NCBI RefSeq assembly: GCF_001428045.1 | Contig: NZ_LMSD01000024.1 | Span: 1 to 38,790, forward strand | Direction of reading: 5' to 3' | Length of the DNA: 38,790 nt | Source of the DNA: Paenibacillus sp. Soil750 | Lineage (GTDB): Bacteria; Bacillota; Bacilli; Paenibacillales; NBRC-103111 | In this document: one piece after another, positions 7,929 to 16,205 of the stretch | Numbering within the stretch: position 1 is the stretch's first letter | How the letters are laid out: each line of letters starts with the position of its first letter | Made by a program: the position numbers and the translations under genes | Notes under the pieces: generated by a model | Told to the model about the DNA's origin: nothing | What the model saw: the letters and a program-made list of their open reading frames with translations, nothing else | The model's database searches: none

Positions 7929-9031
7929 CCATCTCCCTAGAAACGCCTTGCGTCCTTATTGATACAGATATTCTGGCACGGAATATAGCAACCATGGCAG
8001 AACGTGTTCGGCAAAATGGTGTTAAACTACGTCCGCATGCGAAAACGCATAAGCTTCCTTCTGTCGCTCAGCAACAAATTGACGCCGGTGCTGTTGGCAT
8101 TACGGTGGCAAAAGTGTCAGAGGCCGAGGTTATGGCGGCGCATGGAATTCCTAATATCTTTATCGCGTATCCTTTGGTGACCGCGAGCAAGATCGAACGA
8201 GCTATTCGTATCAGCGAGCAGATTGAGCTTATCGTTGGGGTCGACAGCTTGGCTGGCGCCCAGCTGATGGAGCAAACCGCGGCCAAGCATGGTCATACGC
8301 TGCAGGTTCGGTTAGAGATTGACACCGGGCTGCGCAGAACCGGTGTGCCGTATGAGGCGGCGGCCGCGCTTGCCACGGAGATTGCGGGAATGTCGCGTCT
8401 GCGGCTGACCGGCATCTACACGTTCCGCGGCGCCTTGCTTGCCGGCAAGCCCACGCTCGACGTGGCGGCCGCCGGTCTTGAAGAGGGCCAGCTGATGGTA
8501 CAGCTGGCTGACCGCCTTAGAGCCGAGGGCATCGCCATCGCGGATGTCAGCGTTGGCTCGACGCCGACGGCTTTGTATGCCGCGGCGGTTGAAGGGGTGA
8601 CGGAGGTCCGTCCCGGCACCTACGTCTATCAAGACCGGATGCAGGCGCAGCTTGGCATCTGCGATCTCGAGGACTGCGCCGGCAGCCTGCTCGTCACCGT
8701 CGTGAGCCGCCCTTCGGCGGATCTAGCGATCGTTGACGGTGGCAGCAAAACCTTCGCGACCGATGTGCAGCCAGGCACGCATCCCTTGCAGCTGCGCGGC
8801 TTCGGCCATATTCATGGCCTGGAAGATGCGCTTCTCGTGCGGATGACCGAAGAGCATGGCATGGTGGAGCTTGGCCCATTGGCGCAAGCTGCTGACCTGA
8901 AAGTCGGCGACCAGCTGCGCATTATTCCGAATCATATTTGCAGTACGATTAACCTGCACAATCATGTTGTGATGCAACGCGGTGACATATTTGAACGTGT
9001 GCCTGTGCTTGCACGAGGCATGCTGGAATAG
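7925..9031 (+). CDS. D-threonine aldolase / D-serine dehydratase-like PLP enzyme (alanine racemase fold)
   Basis: 368 residues, the usual length for the DSD1/D-threonine-aldolase family. The N-terminal barrel has RPHAKTHK, in which Lys40 is the expected pyridoxal phosphate-binding residue. The C-terminal domain has IPNHICSTINLHN, with His337 and Cys339 in the place of the family metal site. Members either split D-threonine or D-allothreonine to glycine and acetaldehyde or dehydrate D-serine; sequence alone does not decide. RidA in the same operon favours an ammonia-lyase (dehydratase) reaction that releases reactive enamines. GC content is visibly higher at about 8340-8760 than in flanking genes. 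Confidence 0.85.
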   Translation: MTISLETPCVLIDTDILARNIATMAERVRQNGVKLRPHAKTHKLPSVAQQQIDAGAVGITVAKVSEAEVMAAHGIPNIFIAYPLVTASKIERAIRISEQIELIVGVDSLAGAQLMEQTAAKHGHTLQVRLEIDTGLRRTGVPYEAAAALATEIAGMSRLRLTGIYTFRGALLAGKPTLDVAAAGLEEGQLMVQLADRLRAEGIAIADVSVGSTPTALYAAAVEGVTEVRPGTYVYQDRMQAQLGICDLEDCAGSLLVTVVSRPSADLAIVDGGSKTFATDVQPGTHPLQLRGFGHIHGLEDALLVRMTEEHGMVELGPLAQAADLKVGDQLRIIPNHICSTINLHNHVVMQRGDIFERVPVLARGMLE

Positions 9032-9067
9032 CTGTAATTGCTTGAATAAATTGGGAGGTGCCCCATC

Positions 9068-10672
9068 ATGTTGGATCTTATTTTGAAAAACGGACGCATC
9101 GTCGATGGCACTGGTAATCCTTGGTTTGCTGGCGACGTTGGCATCCAAGGAAACAAAATCGTCGCTGTTGGTCAACTTCATGAGGATGCTTTGAAGGTCA
9201 TCGATGTGAATAAGCAAGTCATCTCACCTGGCTTTATTGATGGCCACTGCCATTCCGATCTGATGATCTTTGATTATCCACATAGTGAAATCAAAATGCG
9301 TCAAGGCGTTACAGCCGAAGTCGTCGGCAACTGCGGGCTCGCTCCTGCTCCCTTCATCCCTTCTCAAGCTGAGCTTCTCCAAAGCTATGTTCAGCCGGTG
9401 TTAGGTCAAACCAAATGGCAATGGCCATGGGAAACGGTTGCGGAATATATGGATGCCGTCGCGAACTCGCGTCCATCTGAGCATATGGCCACCTATGTGG
9501 CGCATGGCGCACTGCGTATCGCGGTGATGGGCTTCGCCAATCGGCCAGCAACCTTGCCAGAAATCGCACAGATGAAGGCGATGCTCGAAGATGGCCTGCG
9601 AGCCGGTGCGATTGGCTTCTCCATCGGGCTGCTCTACGCGCCAGGCAGCTACACGAGCAAAGAAGAAATTGCCGAGTTATGCTCCGTATTGCCGAAGTAT
9701 AACGGTCTTTTCTCCACGCATATTCGTGGTGAAGGCAACAATTTATTGCCTTCCGTTAAGGAAGTCATCTGGATTGCCGAAAAAGCCGGCGTTTCCCTGC
9801 ACATCTCTCACCTCAAAGCAGCTGGTAAGCGCAATTGGGGACAAATCACCGATGCGTTGGAACTCATTGAAGATGCGCGCTCTCGTGGTATGGACGTTAC
9901 TTGTGATGTGTATCCGTATAATGCAGGTTCCACGAGCTTAACCACGATTCTTCCTCCTTGGGTACTCGAAGGCGGAATCGAAAGTGCGCTTGAGGTGCTG
10001 CGTGATCCTTCGCTTCGTGCCCGTGTTCGCGAAGAATTGAGCCACGAACAGACGGCGTGGGACAACTTGGTTTGTTCCACAGGCTGGCAAAGTGTGTTCC
10101 TTTCCGCCATGCATACGGAGCGCAATCGCCATCTCGAAGGCAAGCACCTTGCCGAGATCAGCGAAATCCGCGGGCAAGAGCCAGCGGATTGTATGATGGA
10201 TCTCCTTTTGGAAGAAGAAGGCCGAATCTCTATTGTCTACTTCCATATGTCTGACGAAGATGTGAAGCAAGTTGTTGCTTACGATAAATCGCTCATCGCG
10301 TCAGATAGTCTCACTTGTGATACCGGGAAGCCGCACCCTCGCTTATATGGGACGTTCCCTCGTGTATTTGCGAAGTATGTCCGCGAGAATCGTATTTTGA
10401 CCCTGGAGCAAGCGGTGCGCAAAGTGACATCGTTCCCTGTTCAGCGCTTCAAGCTCGGTAAGCGAGGGCTGATTGTTCCTGGCTACATCGCGGATGTAGC
10501 GGTGTTCAATCCGGATACCATTCAGGATCATGCGACGTTCGAAAATCCGAGACAGTATCCTGATGGCATCTCGCATGTTGTCGTGAATGGCGCGCTATCG
10601 TTGACCGGCGGTCAACACACGCATGCGCGGGAAGGCAGCTTCATTCGCGCACAGCATTGCTGCAAGCACTAA
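9068..10672 (+). CDS. N-acyl-D-amino-acid deacylase (D-aminoacylase, amidohydrolase family)
   Basis: 534 residues. The sequence follows the D-aminoacylase pattern: LILKNGRIVDGTGNPWF at the N-terminus, GHCHSD (His60, His62) as the first metal pair, NCG with Cys89 as the zinc cysteine of this subgroup, HIRGEG and HISHLKAAG for further metal histidines, and ASDSL near the C-terminus for the catalytic aspartate. It would release free D-amino acids from N-acylated forms in the cytoplasm; no signal peptide is visible. GGGAGG precedes the ATG by 9 bp. It lies between the PLP enzyme and RidA, which fits feeding D-amino acids to the former. Confidence 0.9.
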   Translation: MLDLILKNGRIVDGTGNPWFAGDVGIQGNKIVAVGQLHEDALKVIDVNKQVISPGFIDGHCHSDLMIFDYPHSEIKMRQGVTAEVVGNCGLAPAPFIPSQAELLQSYVQPVLGQTKWQWPWETVAEYMDAVANSRPSEHMATYVAHGALRIAVMGFANRPATLPEIAQMKAMLEDGLRAGAIGFSIGLLYAPGSYTSKEEIAELCSVLPKYNGLFSTHIRGEGNNLLPSVKEVIWIAEKAGVSLHISHLKAAGKRNWGQITDALELIEDARSRGMDVTCDVYPYNAGSTSLTTILPPWVLEGGIESALEVLRDPSLRARVREELSHEQTAWDNLVCSTGWQSVFLSAMHTERNRHLEGKHLAEISEIRGQEPADCMMDLLLEEEGRISIVYFHMSDEDVKQVVAYDKSLIASDSLTCDTGKPHPRLYGTFPRVFAKYVRENRILTLEQAVRKVTSFPVQRFKLGKRGLIVPGYIADVAVFNPDTIQDHATFENPRQYPDGISHVVVNGALSLTGGQHTHAREGSFIRAQHCCKH

Positions 10673-10718
10673 ATTTTCTAATAAACCTAAACCTAACTTT
10701 GACTTGGAGGTCATTCAT

Positions 10719-11183
10719 ATGTCCGTTATTGAACAACGTTTGCAAGAGCTTGGTATCACGCTTCCCCCTTCCCCAGAACCGCGTTTCACGTATATTCCAT
10801 GCAATCAAACAGGTAACTTGATTTACTTATCCGGCCAAGATTGCCGTATCAACGGTGAGCTCATGTATGAAGGTAAACTCGGCCGTGAAGTCACGATTGA
10901 GCAAGGTCAAGAGGCAGCTCGTCAGACGATCATAAACTGCTTAGCGGTGATGAAAGGGTATCTTGGTGATTTGGATCGTGTAGTCAAAATCGTCAAAATG
11001 CTCGGCTTCGTCAACAGTGAATCTGGCTTTGGCGACCAACCTTATGTGATCAACGGTGCGTCCAACCTGCTCGTTGAGATCTTTGGCGAAAATGGCAAAC
11101 ATGCCCGTTCCGCGATCGGCACGAGCGATCTTCCTTTCCACACACCTGTGGAAATTGAGTTGATTGTTGAGATTCGTGACTAA
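10719..11183 (+). CDS. RidA-family protein (enamine/imine deaminase)
   Basis: 154 residues from the ATG at 10719, preceded by TTGGAGG at 8 bp; the longer open frame upstream overlaps the deacylase and has no site. The YjgF/YER057c/UK114 fold is recognisable, including a C-terminal block with Arg130 (HARSAIG), the equivalent of the RidA arginine that holds the substrate carboxylate. The sequence belongs to the longer RidA-like branch rather than the 120-130 residue type. RidA hydrolyses 2-aminoacrylate-type intermediates from PLP dehydratases, which matches the operon partner at 7925-9031. Confidence 0.9.
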   Translation: MSVIEQRLQELGITLPPSPEPRFTYIPCNQTGNLIYLSGQDCRINGELMYEGKLGREVTIEQGQEAARQTIINCLAVMKGYLGDLDRVVKIVKMLGFVNSESGFGDQPYVINGASNLLVEIFGENGKHARSAIGTSDLPFHTPVEIELIVEIRD

Positions 11184-11209
11184 GGAACCTTTGGCCAATA
11201 GTCGAAACC

Positions 11210-11398
11210 AATTAACTGGAAAATGTACAGCTATTTCGCAGAAAATTCCCCGAATTTTTGATTTAAATGGAAAATAGGTAGTTAATTATCACCAATTTCG
11301 CTCAAAAGGTTAAACTCGCAATAATTAACTACAGGTAATCCAGTTATACGGCATTTGAGCTGATTTTTTAAGGAATTTACTACAGAAAATCCAGTTAT
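11210..11398. repeat. Cluster of degenerate intergenic repeats
   Basis: Two direct copies of a 25-bp unit lie at 11323-11347 and 11374-11398, sharing 22 of 25 bases (core ACTACAG..AATCCAGTTAT). Two diverged inverted copies lie near 11210-11231 (TTAACTGGAAAATGTACAG) and 11266-11288 (complement begins ATAATTAACTAC, as does the 11323 copy). No ORF is supported. The pattern suggests a genome-wide short interspersed repeat. Confidence 0.65.
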
Positions 11399-11415
11399 CC
11401 ACAGCGAGCCCTGGA

Positions 11416-11461
11416 ACAAACAAAAAGGAACCTCAGACTTTAACAAGTCCAAGGTTCCTTT
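11416..11461 (-). terminator. Terminator downstream of the TelA-family gene
   Basis: The arms AAAGGAACCT (11424-11433) and AGGTTCCTTT (11452-11461) pair perfectly, and an inner GACTT/AAGTC stem extends the hairpin. On the minus strand it is followed by TTTTTGTTTGTT. It starts just past the stop codon at 11464 and, being symmetric, may also stop plus-strand transcripts leaving ridA. Confidence 0.8.
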
Positions 11462-11463
11462 CC

Positions 11464-12603
11464 TTATAACCCCACAGCCGCGCCTCTCTCCAGCCGCAAA
11501 ATCTGCTTCTCTCCCGTTTCAGCCAGCTCACGGAACTGGGTAATCGTTTCACGCATTTTCGGAAGCGCTTCTTGCTTATAGGTACTGATCGCCTGCAAGG
11601 CTTCAAAGCTGTCGGCGAATGCTTTTTTAAGCGAATCTACTGAGATGCTGGCCTCAATGGCGCCTTTTTGAATATCCACACCTTGTTGTTTCAACATCTG
11701 CCCCGTATGTTCAATAAACGTATTGGTCGTATTGTACAACGCGTTGAGTTGCTTCAGCACTACCCGCTGATTGGCTAGCGCACTTGCCGCTGTAACGGCG
11801 ACACGCAAAGCCGCTACCGTTACCGTGCTTGCACGATCCACGCCGCGGATAAGTTCCTTATTATTCCGGATAACAACCTCAAAGGTAATAAAGCCTTGTT
11901 GATTGACCGCCATCATCGCTTGCATATCCAAGGTTCTCTGACGAAGTGGAAAAAGCACCTCTTCCGTTATGAATTGGATCTTCTCTGGATCATCATTTCG
12001 GGCTTTGGCGAGCGCGATTTGTGCTTCAATGGATTCATCCATATAGGAAACTAGCTGAATCTCCTTACGGAGCTTTTTGGTAAGATCACGCAGTGCATGC
12101 TGTTCGAGAAGAAGTGTCGTATTGTCATCTTTCAACCCTAATTTCCCTTTATTCAGCGTTTCGATAATTTCGGCAATGACCATGTCCGCTTTATCAAACT
12201 GGTGGAAGTAGGATCGGAGTGGGTTAAAAAACTTCCCTAGAAACCCGCGTTTGACGAAGTCGATCCCACTAGGATCGAGATCCTTCATTTGGAGTTGCAG
12301 CTCCCCAAGCCCTTTGGCAACGATTCCCCCCTCGTCACCCGCCCTCGATAGCTGCCCTATCGTTACTTGGAGTAAAGAATTTTTCTGTGAGGATGCTCGC
12401 ATTGTCTCAATACCAAAGTTTTCTACCGCTGCCAAAATATTTTTGCGTTTCTCCAGTGAGTCGAGATCGATCTCCATAATCGTCTGTACATTCTGTTCGG
12501 CTTGCGCTTTCAGTTTAACAACTTCCTCTGGAACAGGCTTCACTTGCTCCTCTACAACGGCTTTAAGCAGCTCATCGCCAGCAATCTCCAACGAAAACGA
12601 CAT
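11464..12603 (-). CDS. TelA/YaaN-family protein (toxic anion resistance family)
   Basis: 379 residues, soluble, largely alpha-helical and rich in Lys, Glu, Gln and Leu. It matches the TelA family layout, with FGIETMRASSQKNSLLQVTIGQLSRAGDEGG early and RGVDRASTVTVAALRVAVTAASALANQRVVLKQLNALYNTTN in the second half. The family was named for tellurite resistance, but in Bacillota its role is better described as envelope stress or lantibiotic tolerance; the mechanism is unknown. GGGGGAG lies 5 bp before the ATG. It is the last gene of an operon with an SBP-VWA protein (gap 30 bp) and a small membrane protein. Confidence 0.88.
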   Translation of the reverse strand: MSFSLEIAGDELLKAVVEEQVKPVPEEVVKLKAQAEQNVQTIMEIDLDSLEKRKNILAAVENFGIETMRASSQKNSLLQVTIGQLSRAGDEGGIVAKGLGELQLQMKDLDPSGIDFVKRGFLGKFFNPLRSYFHQFDKADMVIAEIIETLNKGKLGLKDDNTTLLLEQHALRDLTKKLRKEIQLVSYMDESIEAQIALAKARNDDPEKIQFITEEVLFPLRQRTLDMQAMMAVNQQGFITFEVVIRNNKELIRGVDRASTVTVAALRVAVTAASALANQRVVLKQLNALYNTTNTFIEHTGQMLKQQGVDIQKGAIEASISVDSLKKAFADSFEALQAISTYKQEALPKMRETITQFRELAETGEKQILRLERGAAVGL

Positions 12604-12633
12604 TCTAACTCCCCCTCAAAAGGTAAATTAACC

Positions 12634-14319
12634 CTACATCTGGACGTTAAGCAGATTACTTATTTTATAAACAACATCATCCGTGTCCGCATTAATGCTC
12701 GCCGCCTCATTGATACTGGAAATACTCTGAAGCGCCGCAATATCGGCATTATAACCAATCGTATAGATGGGAATTTGCAACGTCTCGATCAATCCTCGGA
12801 TGTCCTTCAAGGAATGTCCTGCATTGGTTTCCCCATCACTCAATACGAAGATGATCGGTTTCACATTCGGATCTGCTACCATATAGTCTTGCAGCATTTT
12901 CATTGCAACGGCAATGGCATCAAACGTCGCTGTTCCTCCCCCTGCTTGTAGCGTACCTACGGTACCCACAAACAGCGATTGCTGATTCGTATCGTACTTG
13001 GCAATGGGGAGATTAATCGTCACACCATTCGAATAGGATACAAGACCAATTCTATTTTCTTTGCCAAGATATTTCTGACCTTTGAGCAGAGATTCTTTCA
13101 ATCGACTAATGGGTTTACCGTCCATGCTGCCAGATACATCCGTAACAAAAACAGCGGCAAGAGGCTTGCTTCCGTTCTTCTTTTCTTTCCAAACCTTTTG
13201 AGCAGAAGAAAGTGTATTTCCATCGATGGCAGGGAGCTCACTCTTGTAATTTTCTAGCCCATTAAACCCTTTATCCTTGGCTGATTGTTGATATTTCGCC
13301 TGTGTAACGAATTCAGCAAATCGCTTAATCACATCAAGTTTCACGATCGGCAAATCACCAAGAGCATAGAGTGGGCTATCATGTCTATATCCAAAAGGTG
13401 TAAACACATAGTCATTCGTCAGCTCCGCAGCATTCTGAAATGTCTGGTATTCCAGCACGAAGCCATCCAGCATTCCTGACTTCGCAGCATCTCGCATTTG
13501 AATGGTTGTAGATGCGATAAAGGGCACGTTCGTTTGGAATTTCTCGAATTCTAGAACGGCCTTCTCACTAATTGGGTTTTTATTATCCCATGTGCTTAAA
13601 GCTGTTACGAGAAAATTGAGGCCGGTTGAACTCGCGAAAGGGTCCGTATAACCCATAGCAAATTCGTTATTTGAAATAGCTTGCGTCACGGTATTTACAT
13701 TGATGGAGCCGTATTTGGCAACGAGGGCATCATATTTTTTCTTCGAAATCACAATACCGGGGACATTTCCTACCAGACTTTTTGTGACAAGTTGTATTTT
13801 CGGACCGCCAGATTTGATCATCTCCCCCCATAACTCATTCGAAGGTGTAAAAGCATCCGGCACATATTTGCCTGACTTGATATAGTCCGTCGCCGTTCCA
13901 GAAGCAATATTGCGAATTTTGACAGAGGCCGTCTTCCCGTTAACCACAATCTGCGCTTTATTAAATTCGTTCGCTACATCCGTTAACCAACCATCCACGC
14001 CACTGCCGGATTTCTCTGTCGAGGAGAAAATTTCTACGAAATAATCCGTCGTATTATTCACCGTAATTGGAAATTTCGAAATATCAGGCAGAGATGAAGC
14101 GACATCCGCTGGATTAATATCAATCTGTCCTTTGACTGGTGTTCCGTTCACCACTGAGATCTTCTCGTACATCTTGTTCAATTGCTTTACAGCACTCTCC
14201 GCTGTCACTTGAGTTTGGGATTTACCAATATTGGCCGTGAAAGAAACGCCAGCATAAACACCGATAAATACAATAATCACAATAAGCAGCGATATAAAGA
14301 AGAACTTCGTTTTATTCAT
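12634..14319 (-). CDS. Membrane-anchored solute-binding-fold plus VWA-domain protein
   Basis: 561 residues. A single N-terminal membrane anchor (about 5-27) is followed by a periplasmic-binding-protein-like region (about 90-345; VEIFSSTEKSG, AFTPSNELW, GYTDPFASSTG). A von Willebrand factor A domain (about 387-555) follows, with an intact MIDAS DVSGS (Asp394, Ser396, Ser398), GGGTATFDAI and LSDGETNAG. Both domains should face outside. The VWA domain probably makes a metal-dependent contact with a partner, perhaps sensing or presenting a ligand bound by the first domain. GAGGTGG lies 10 bp before the ATG. Function is inferred from domains only. Confidence 0.85.
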   Translation of the reverse strand: MNKTKFFFISLLIVIIVFIGVYAGVSFTANIGKSQTQVTAESAVKQLNKMYEKISVVNGTPVKGQIDINPADVASSLPDISKFPITVNNTTDYFVEIFSSTEKSGSGVDGWLTDVANEFNKAQIVVNGKTASVKIRNIASGTATDYIKSGKYVPDAFTPSNELWGEMIKSGGPKIQLVTKSLVGNVPGIVISKKKYDALVAKYGSINVNTVTQAISNNEFAMGYTDPFASSTGLNFLVTALSTWDNKNPISEKAVLEFEKFQTNVPFIASTTIQMRDAAKSGMLDGFVLEYQTFQNAAELTNDYVFTPFGYRHDSPLYALGDLPIVKLDVIKRFAEFVTQAKYQQSAKDKGFNGLENYKSELPAIDGNTLSSAQKVWKEKKNGSKPLAAVFVTDVSGSMDGKPISRLKESLLKGQKYLGKENRIGLVSYSNGVTINLPIAKYDTNQQSLFVGTVGTLQAGGGTATFDAIAVAMKMLQDYMVADPNVKPIIFVLSDGETNAGHSLKDIRGLIETLQIPIYTIGYNADIAALQSISSINEAASINADTDDVVYKISNLLNVQM

Positions 14320-14335
14320 GTTTTGAGCACCACCT

Positions 14336-15076
14336 CTACTGTTTGTAGAATTGTGTTTGCTTGATCAAAGCATCAATCTCTTGCATGCCCGGCATTTGCC
14401 CGATATCACCAATCTCCAGACTATCTAGTCGAGAAATTTCTAACAGCAACCTATCCAATTTGAGCAAAATTTCTTCATTAATATGTAAAGCGGATTTAAC
14501 AAACGACATATGTGCTTTATACACGGTTCTTTTTTCTTGCAAAAGCTCGGGGGACAACTGGCTCGTATTTTGTTTAGAGATACTTTGAAACTCCTCTTCA
14601 TCGAACACATGGAGACGGTTTATCATACTCCGAATATTGTGAAAAAATAACTTCTCCACCTCTTGCGTCGTATAAGCAAATTTCTGAAAGCTAAGTCCGC
14701 TCGGTTCAAACCTCTGGATAAGGATACTTCGTATGGTATCTTGTTTTTTACGCATTCGCTCCAATTGGTGCAAGCCAAGCGCGATTTCCTGTGAGAGGGA
14801 TTTGACACCTTTGAATTGTCTCAAAGCATCCTCCAAATCCTCGGTGCTCTTCATCTGTTTGACGGGAAGTCGAACGTTCGGCTTCATGACTACGCTATAA
14901 ATGCCAAACAGCAATACCAGGGTGCTTCCGAGCAGAATGGAAACGGTGAGTGCCGTTTGTAACGCACTGTGTCCGATTCCAATGCCTAGAAGTCCCGGTG
15001 AAAGCATGACAATATCAAACAAGGCGACCCCACTCGTTAGCACAAATAATTTCATTATTTTACTTGCGGCTTCCAT
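14336..15076 (-). CDS. Two-TM protein with cytoplasmic helical domain (XpaC-like, uncertain)
   Basis: 246 residues from the ATG at 15076; a TTG one codon earlier (15079) has better spacing to the GAGAGGAG site and is an equal alternative. Two hydrophobic segments (about residues 6-35 and 40-65) form an N-terminal hairpin. The remaining 180 residues are hydrophilic and helical. In Bacillus, TelA-family genes pair with xpaC, which encodes a small two-TM protein with a helical tail; position and topology agree, but no diagnostic motif was recognised. It is the first gene of the operon, 16 bp ahead of the SBP-VWA gene. Confidence 0.65.
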   Translation of the reverse strand: MEAASKIMKLFVLTSGVALFDIVMLSPGLLGIGIGHSALQTALTVSILLGSTLVLLFGIYSVVMKPNVRLPVKQMKSTEDLEDALRQFKGVKSLSQEIALGLHQLERMRKKQDTIRSILIQRFEPSGLSFQKFAYTTQEVEKLFFHNIRSMINRLHVFDEEEFQSISKQNTSQLSPELLQEKRTVYKAHMSFVKSALHINEEILLKLDRLLLEISRLDSLEIGDIGQMPGMQEIDALIKQTQFYKQ

Positions 15077-15271
15077 CAAAGGGAATAACTCCTCTCTTCG
15101 CAAATTTCATCTGAACCGAACATGCTGATTACAAGGGAAATCATCTTTTCGTTTGCTATCGTTCGAAGAATGCTGATATTGAATTATATGCAGGACATTT
15201 AGGACATATCTGCTTCTTCTGGTCACAATGCAAGGAAAGATGTACTTGAGCCTTCTTATGCTCGTACAGAA

Positions 15272-15323
15272 ATGATAAAGGGCTGTCCCTTGAAGTAGAT
15301 ACACCTACATCAGGACAGCCCTT
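15272..15323 (-). terminator. Terminator of the marR-hydrolase operon
   Basis: AAGGGCTGTCC (15278-15288) and GGACAGCCCTT (15313-15323) form a perfect 11-bp stem with a 24-nt loop containing a further GTAG/CTAC pair. It lies 8 bp past the hydrolase stop. The T-tract on the minus strand is short (TTTATCATTTC). Confidence 0.75.
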
Positions 15324-15330
15324 ATTTGGT

Positions 15331-16152
15331 TTAAAATCTCTTTAACCATTCCATAATTGCATCTACCGCTTCCATATATCTCTGTCCTACGAGCACACCG
15401 GTATGCGTTGTGTTCCAAAGCCCTCTATATTCAGCACGGAGATGCTCCGCTGTCACACTACCCCGGCGATCGTCGTCATCACAGTTTACAGCTTTGATAA
15501 CCAAACACGGACAAGAAATTGAACTGCTGTCAATGGATATCCCCTTTGCTTCGGGTGAGAATATAAAAGCGTTAAATGCCTTTGCTGACTCGGTAGCCAA
15601 ATACTTTCTTTGAAATTCGATGTCATCTGCAGATTCATCTATGCTGGATTGCTCTTCACGTACTGGGGCAGGCACAATGATTTCAGATATCATTCGGCCT
15701 AATTCCTTGTATGGTACGGCTTCATGAACCTCTCTGCTTATGACGGAATCGATCAACACCAACCCGGCGATCTCGACGGTTTCAGCCAACTTCTCGCTCA
15801 AGATCCCTCCCATGCTAAATCCGATAACTATCGGCGGAACACCACACTCAGCAATAGCCTCATTAATGTCCTCCAAATAGTCCTCAAAAGTTATGATTGT
15901 CATATCTAGTTGCCTACTTTTATAGTGACTTCTCAAGTTCATGACATAGCATTTCCAACCTTCGTCGATAAAGTGTGGTATATACTTGCTCCACATCCAA
16001 CTTCCTGTAAAGGCGCCATGTACAAAAAGCAAAGGAGGCTTTTGTTTAGTTGCTTTCGAGAGGCTTTCCCCCTCGAATATCTCTATAAATAAATCGTAAT
16101 CCCCGATGTATTTCTCCGTATGAGCGGGCAATTCTTTCGTAAAATCTCTCAT
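15331..16152 (-). CDS. Alpha/beta hydrolase (lysophospholipase/esterase-like)
   Basis: 273 residues from the ATG at 16152, which has GGAGG 8 bp upstream; an ATG 6 bp earlier sits too close. The alpha/beta hydrolase fold shows as LLFVHGAFTGSWMW (oxyanion region, residues 41-54), nucleophile Ser113 in GFSMGG, CLVIKAVNCDDDDR near the acid residue, and THTG near the C-terminal histidine. It is cytoplasmic with no signal peptide; the substrate is unknown. It is cotranscribed with, or separately controlled by, the MarR regulator upstream through the operator at 16172-16187. Confidence 0.85.
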   Translation of the reverse strand: MRDFTKELPAHTEKYIGDYDLFIEIFEGESLSKATKQKPPLLFVHGAFTGSWMWSKYIPHFIDEGWKCYVMNLRSHYKSRQLDMTIITFEDYLEDINEAIAECGVPPIVIGFSMGGILSEKLAETVEIAGLVLIDSVISREVHEAVPYKELGRMISEIIVPAPVREEQSSIDESADDIEFQRKYLATESAKAFNAFIFSPEAKGISIDSSSISCPCLVIKAVNCDDDDRRGSVTAEHLRAEYRGLWNTTHTGVLVGQRYMEAVDAIMEWLKRF

Positions 16153-16171
16153 GACCATTTCCTCCTTATTT

Positions 16172-16187
16172 AGTTTTACATCAAACT
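16172..16187. promoter_or_regulatory. Second MarR operator, in front of the hydrolase
   Basis: The minus-strand sequence AGTTTGATGTAAAACT differs by one base from the perfect palindrome AGTTTGATGTCAAACT at 16640-16655. It lies in the 53-bp marR-hydrolase gap, just upstream of the hydrolase ribosome binding site. Binding there would block read-through or an internal promoter. Confidence 0.75.
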
Positions 16188-16205
16188 ATTTTTACACAAA
16201 AAAAT

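Noticed and set aside
8723..9217. 164-residue minus-strand ORF
   Set aside because: It overlaps the D-amino-acid enzyme and deacylase genes in antisense and shows no family features; it is a shadow of GC-rich codon use.
11240..11400. Possible CRISPR-like repeat arrangement after ridA
   Set aside because: Units are few, occur in both orientations, are imperfect and irregularly spaced, and no cas genes lie nearby.
15156..15270. Cys-rich minus-strand reading frame with CPKCP
   Set aside because: The short frame ends FFER and contains HCDQKKQICPKCP, which looks like a metal site, but no start codon or ribosome site was found. It may be a remnant of a lost gene but cannot be supported.
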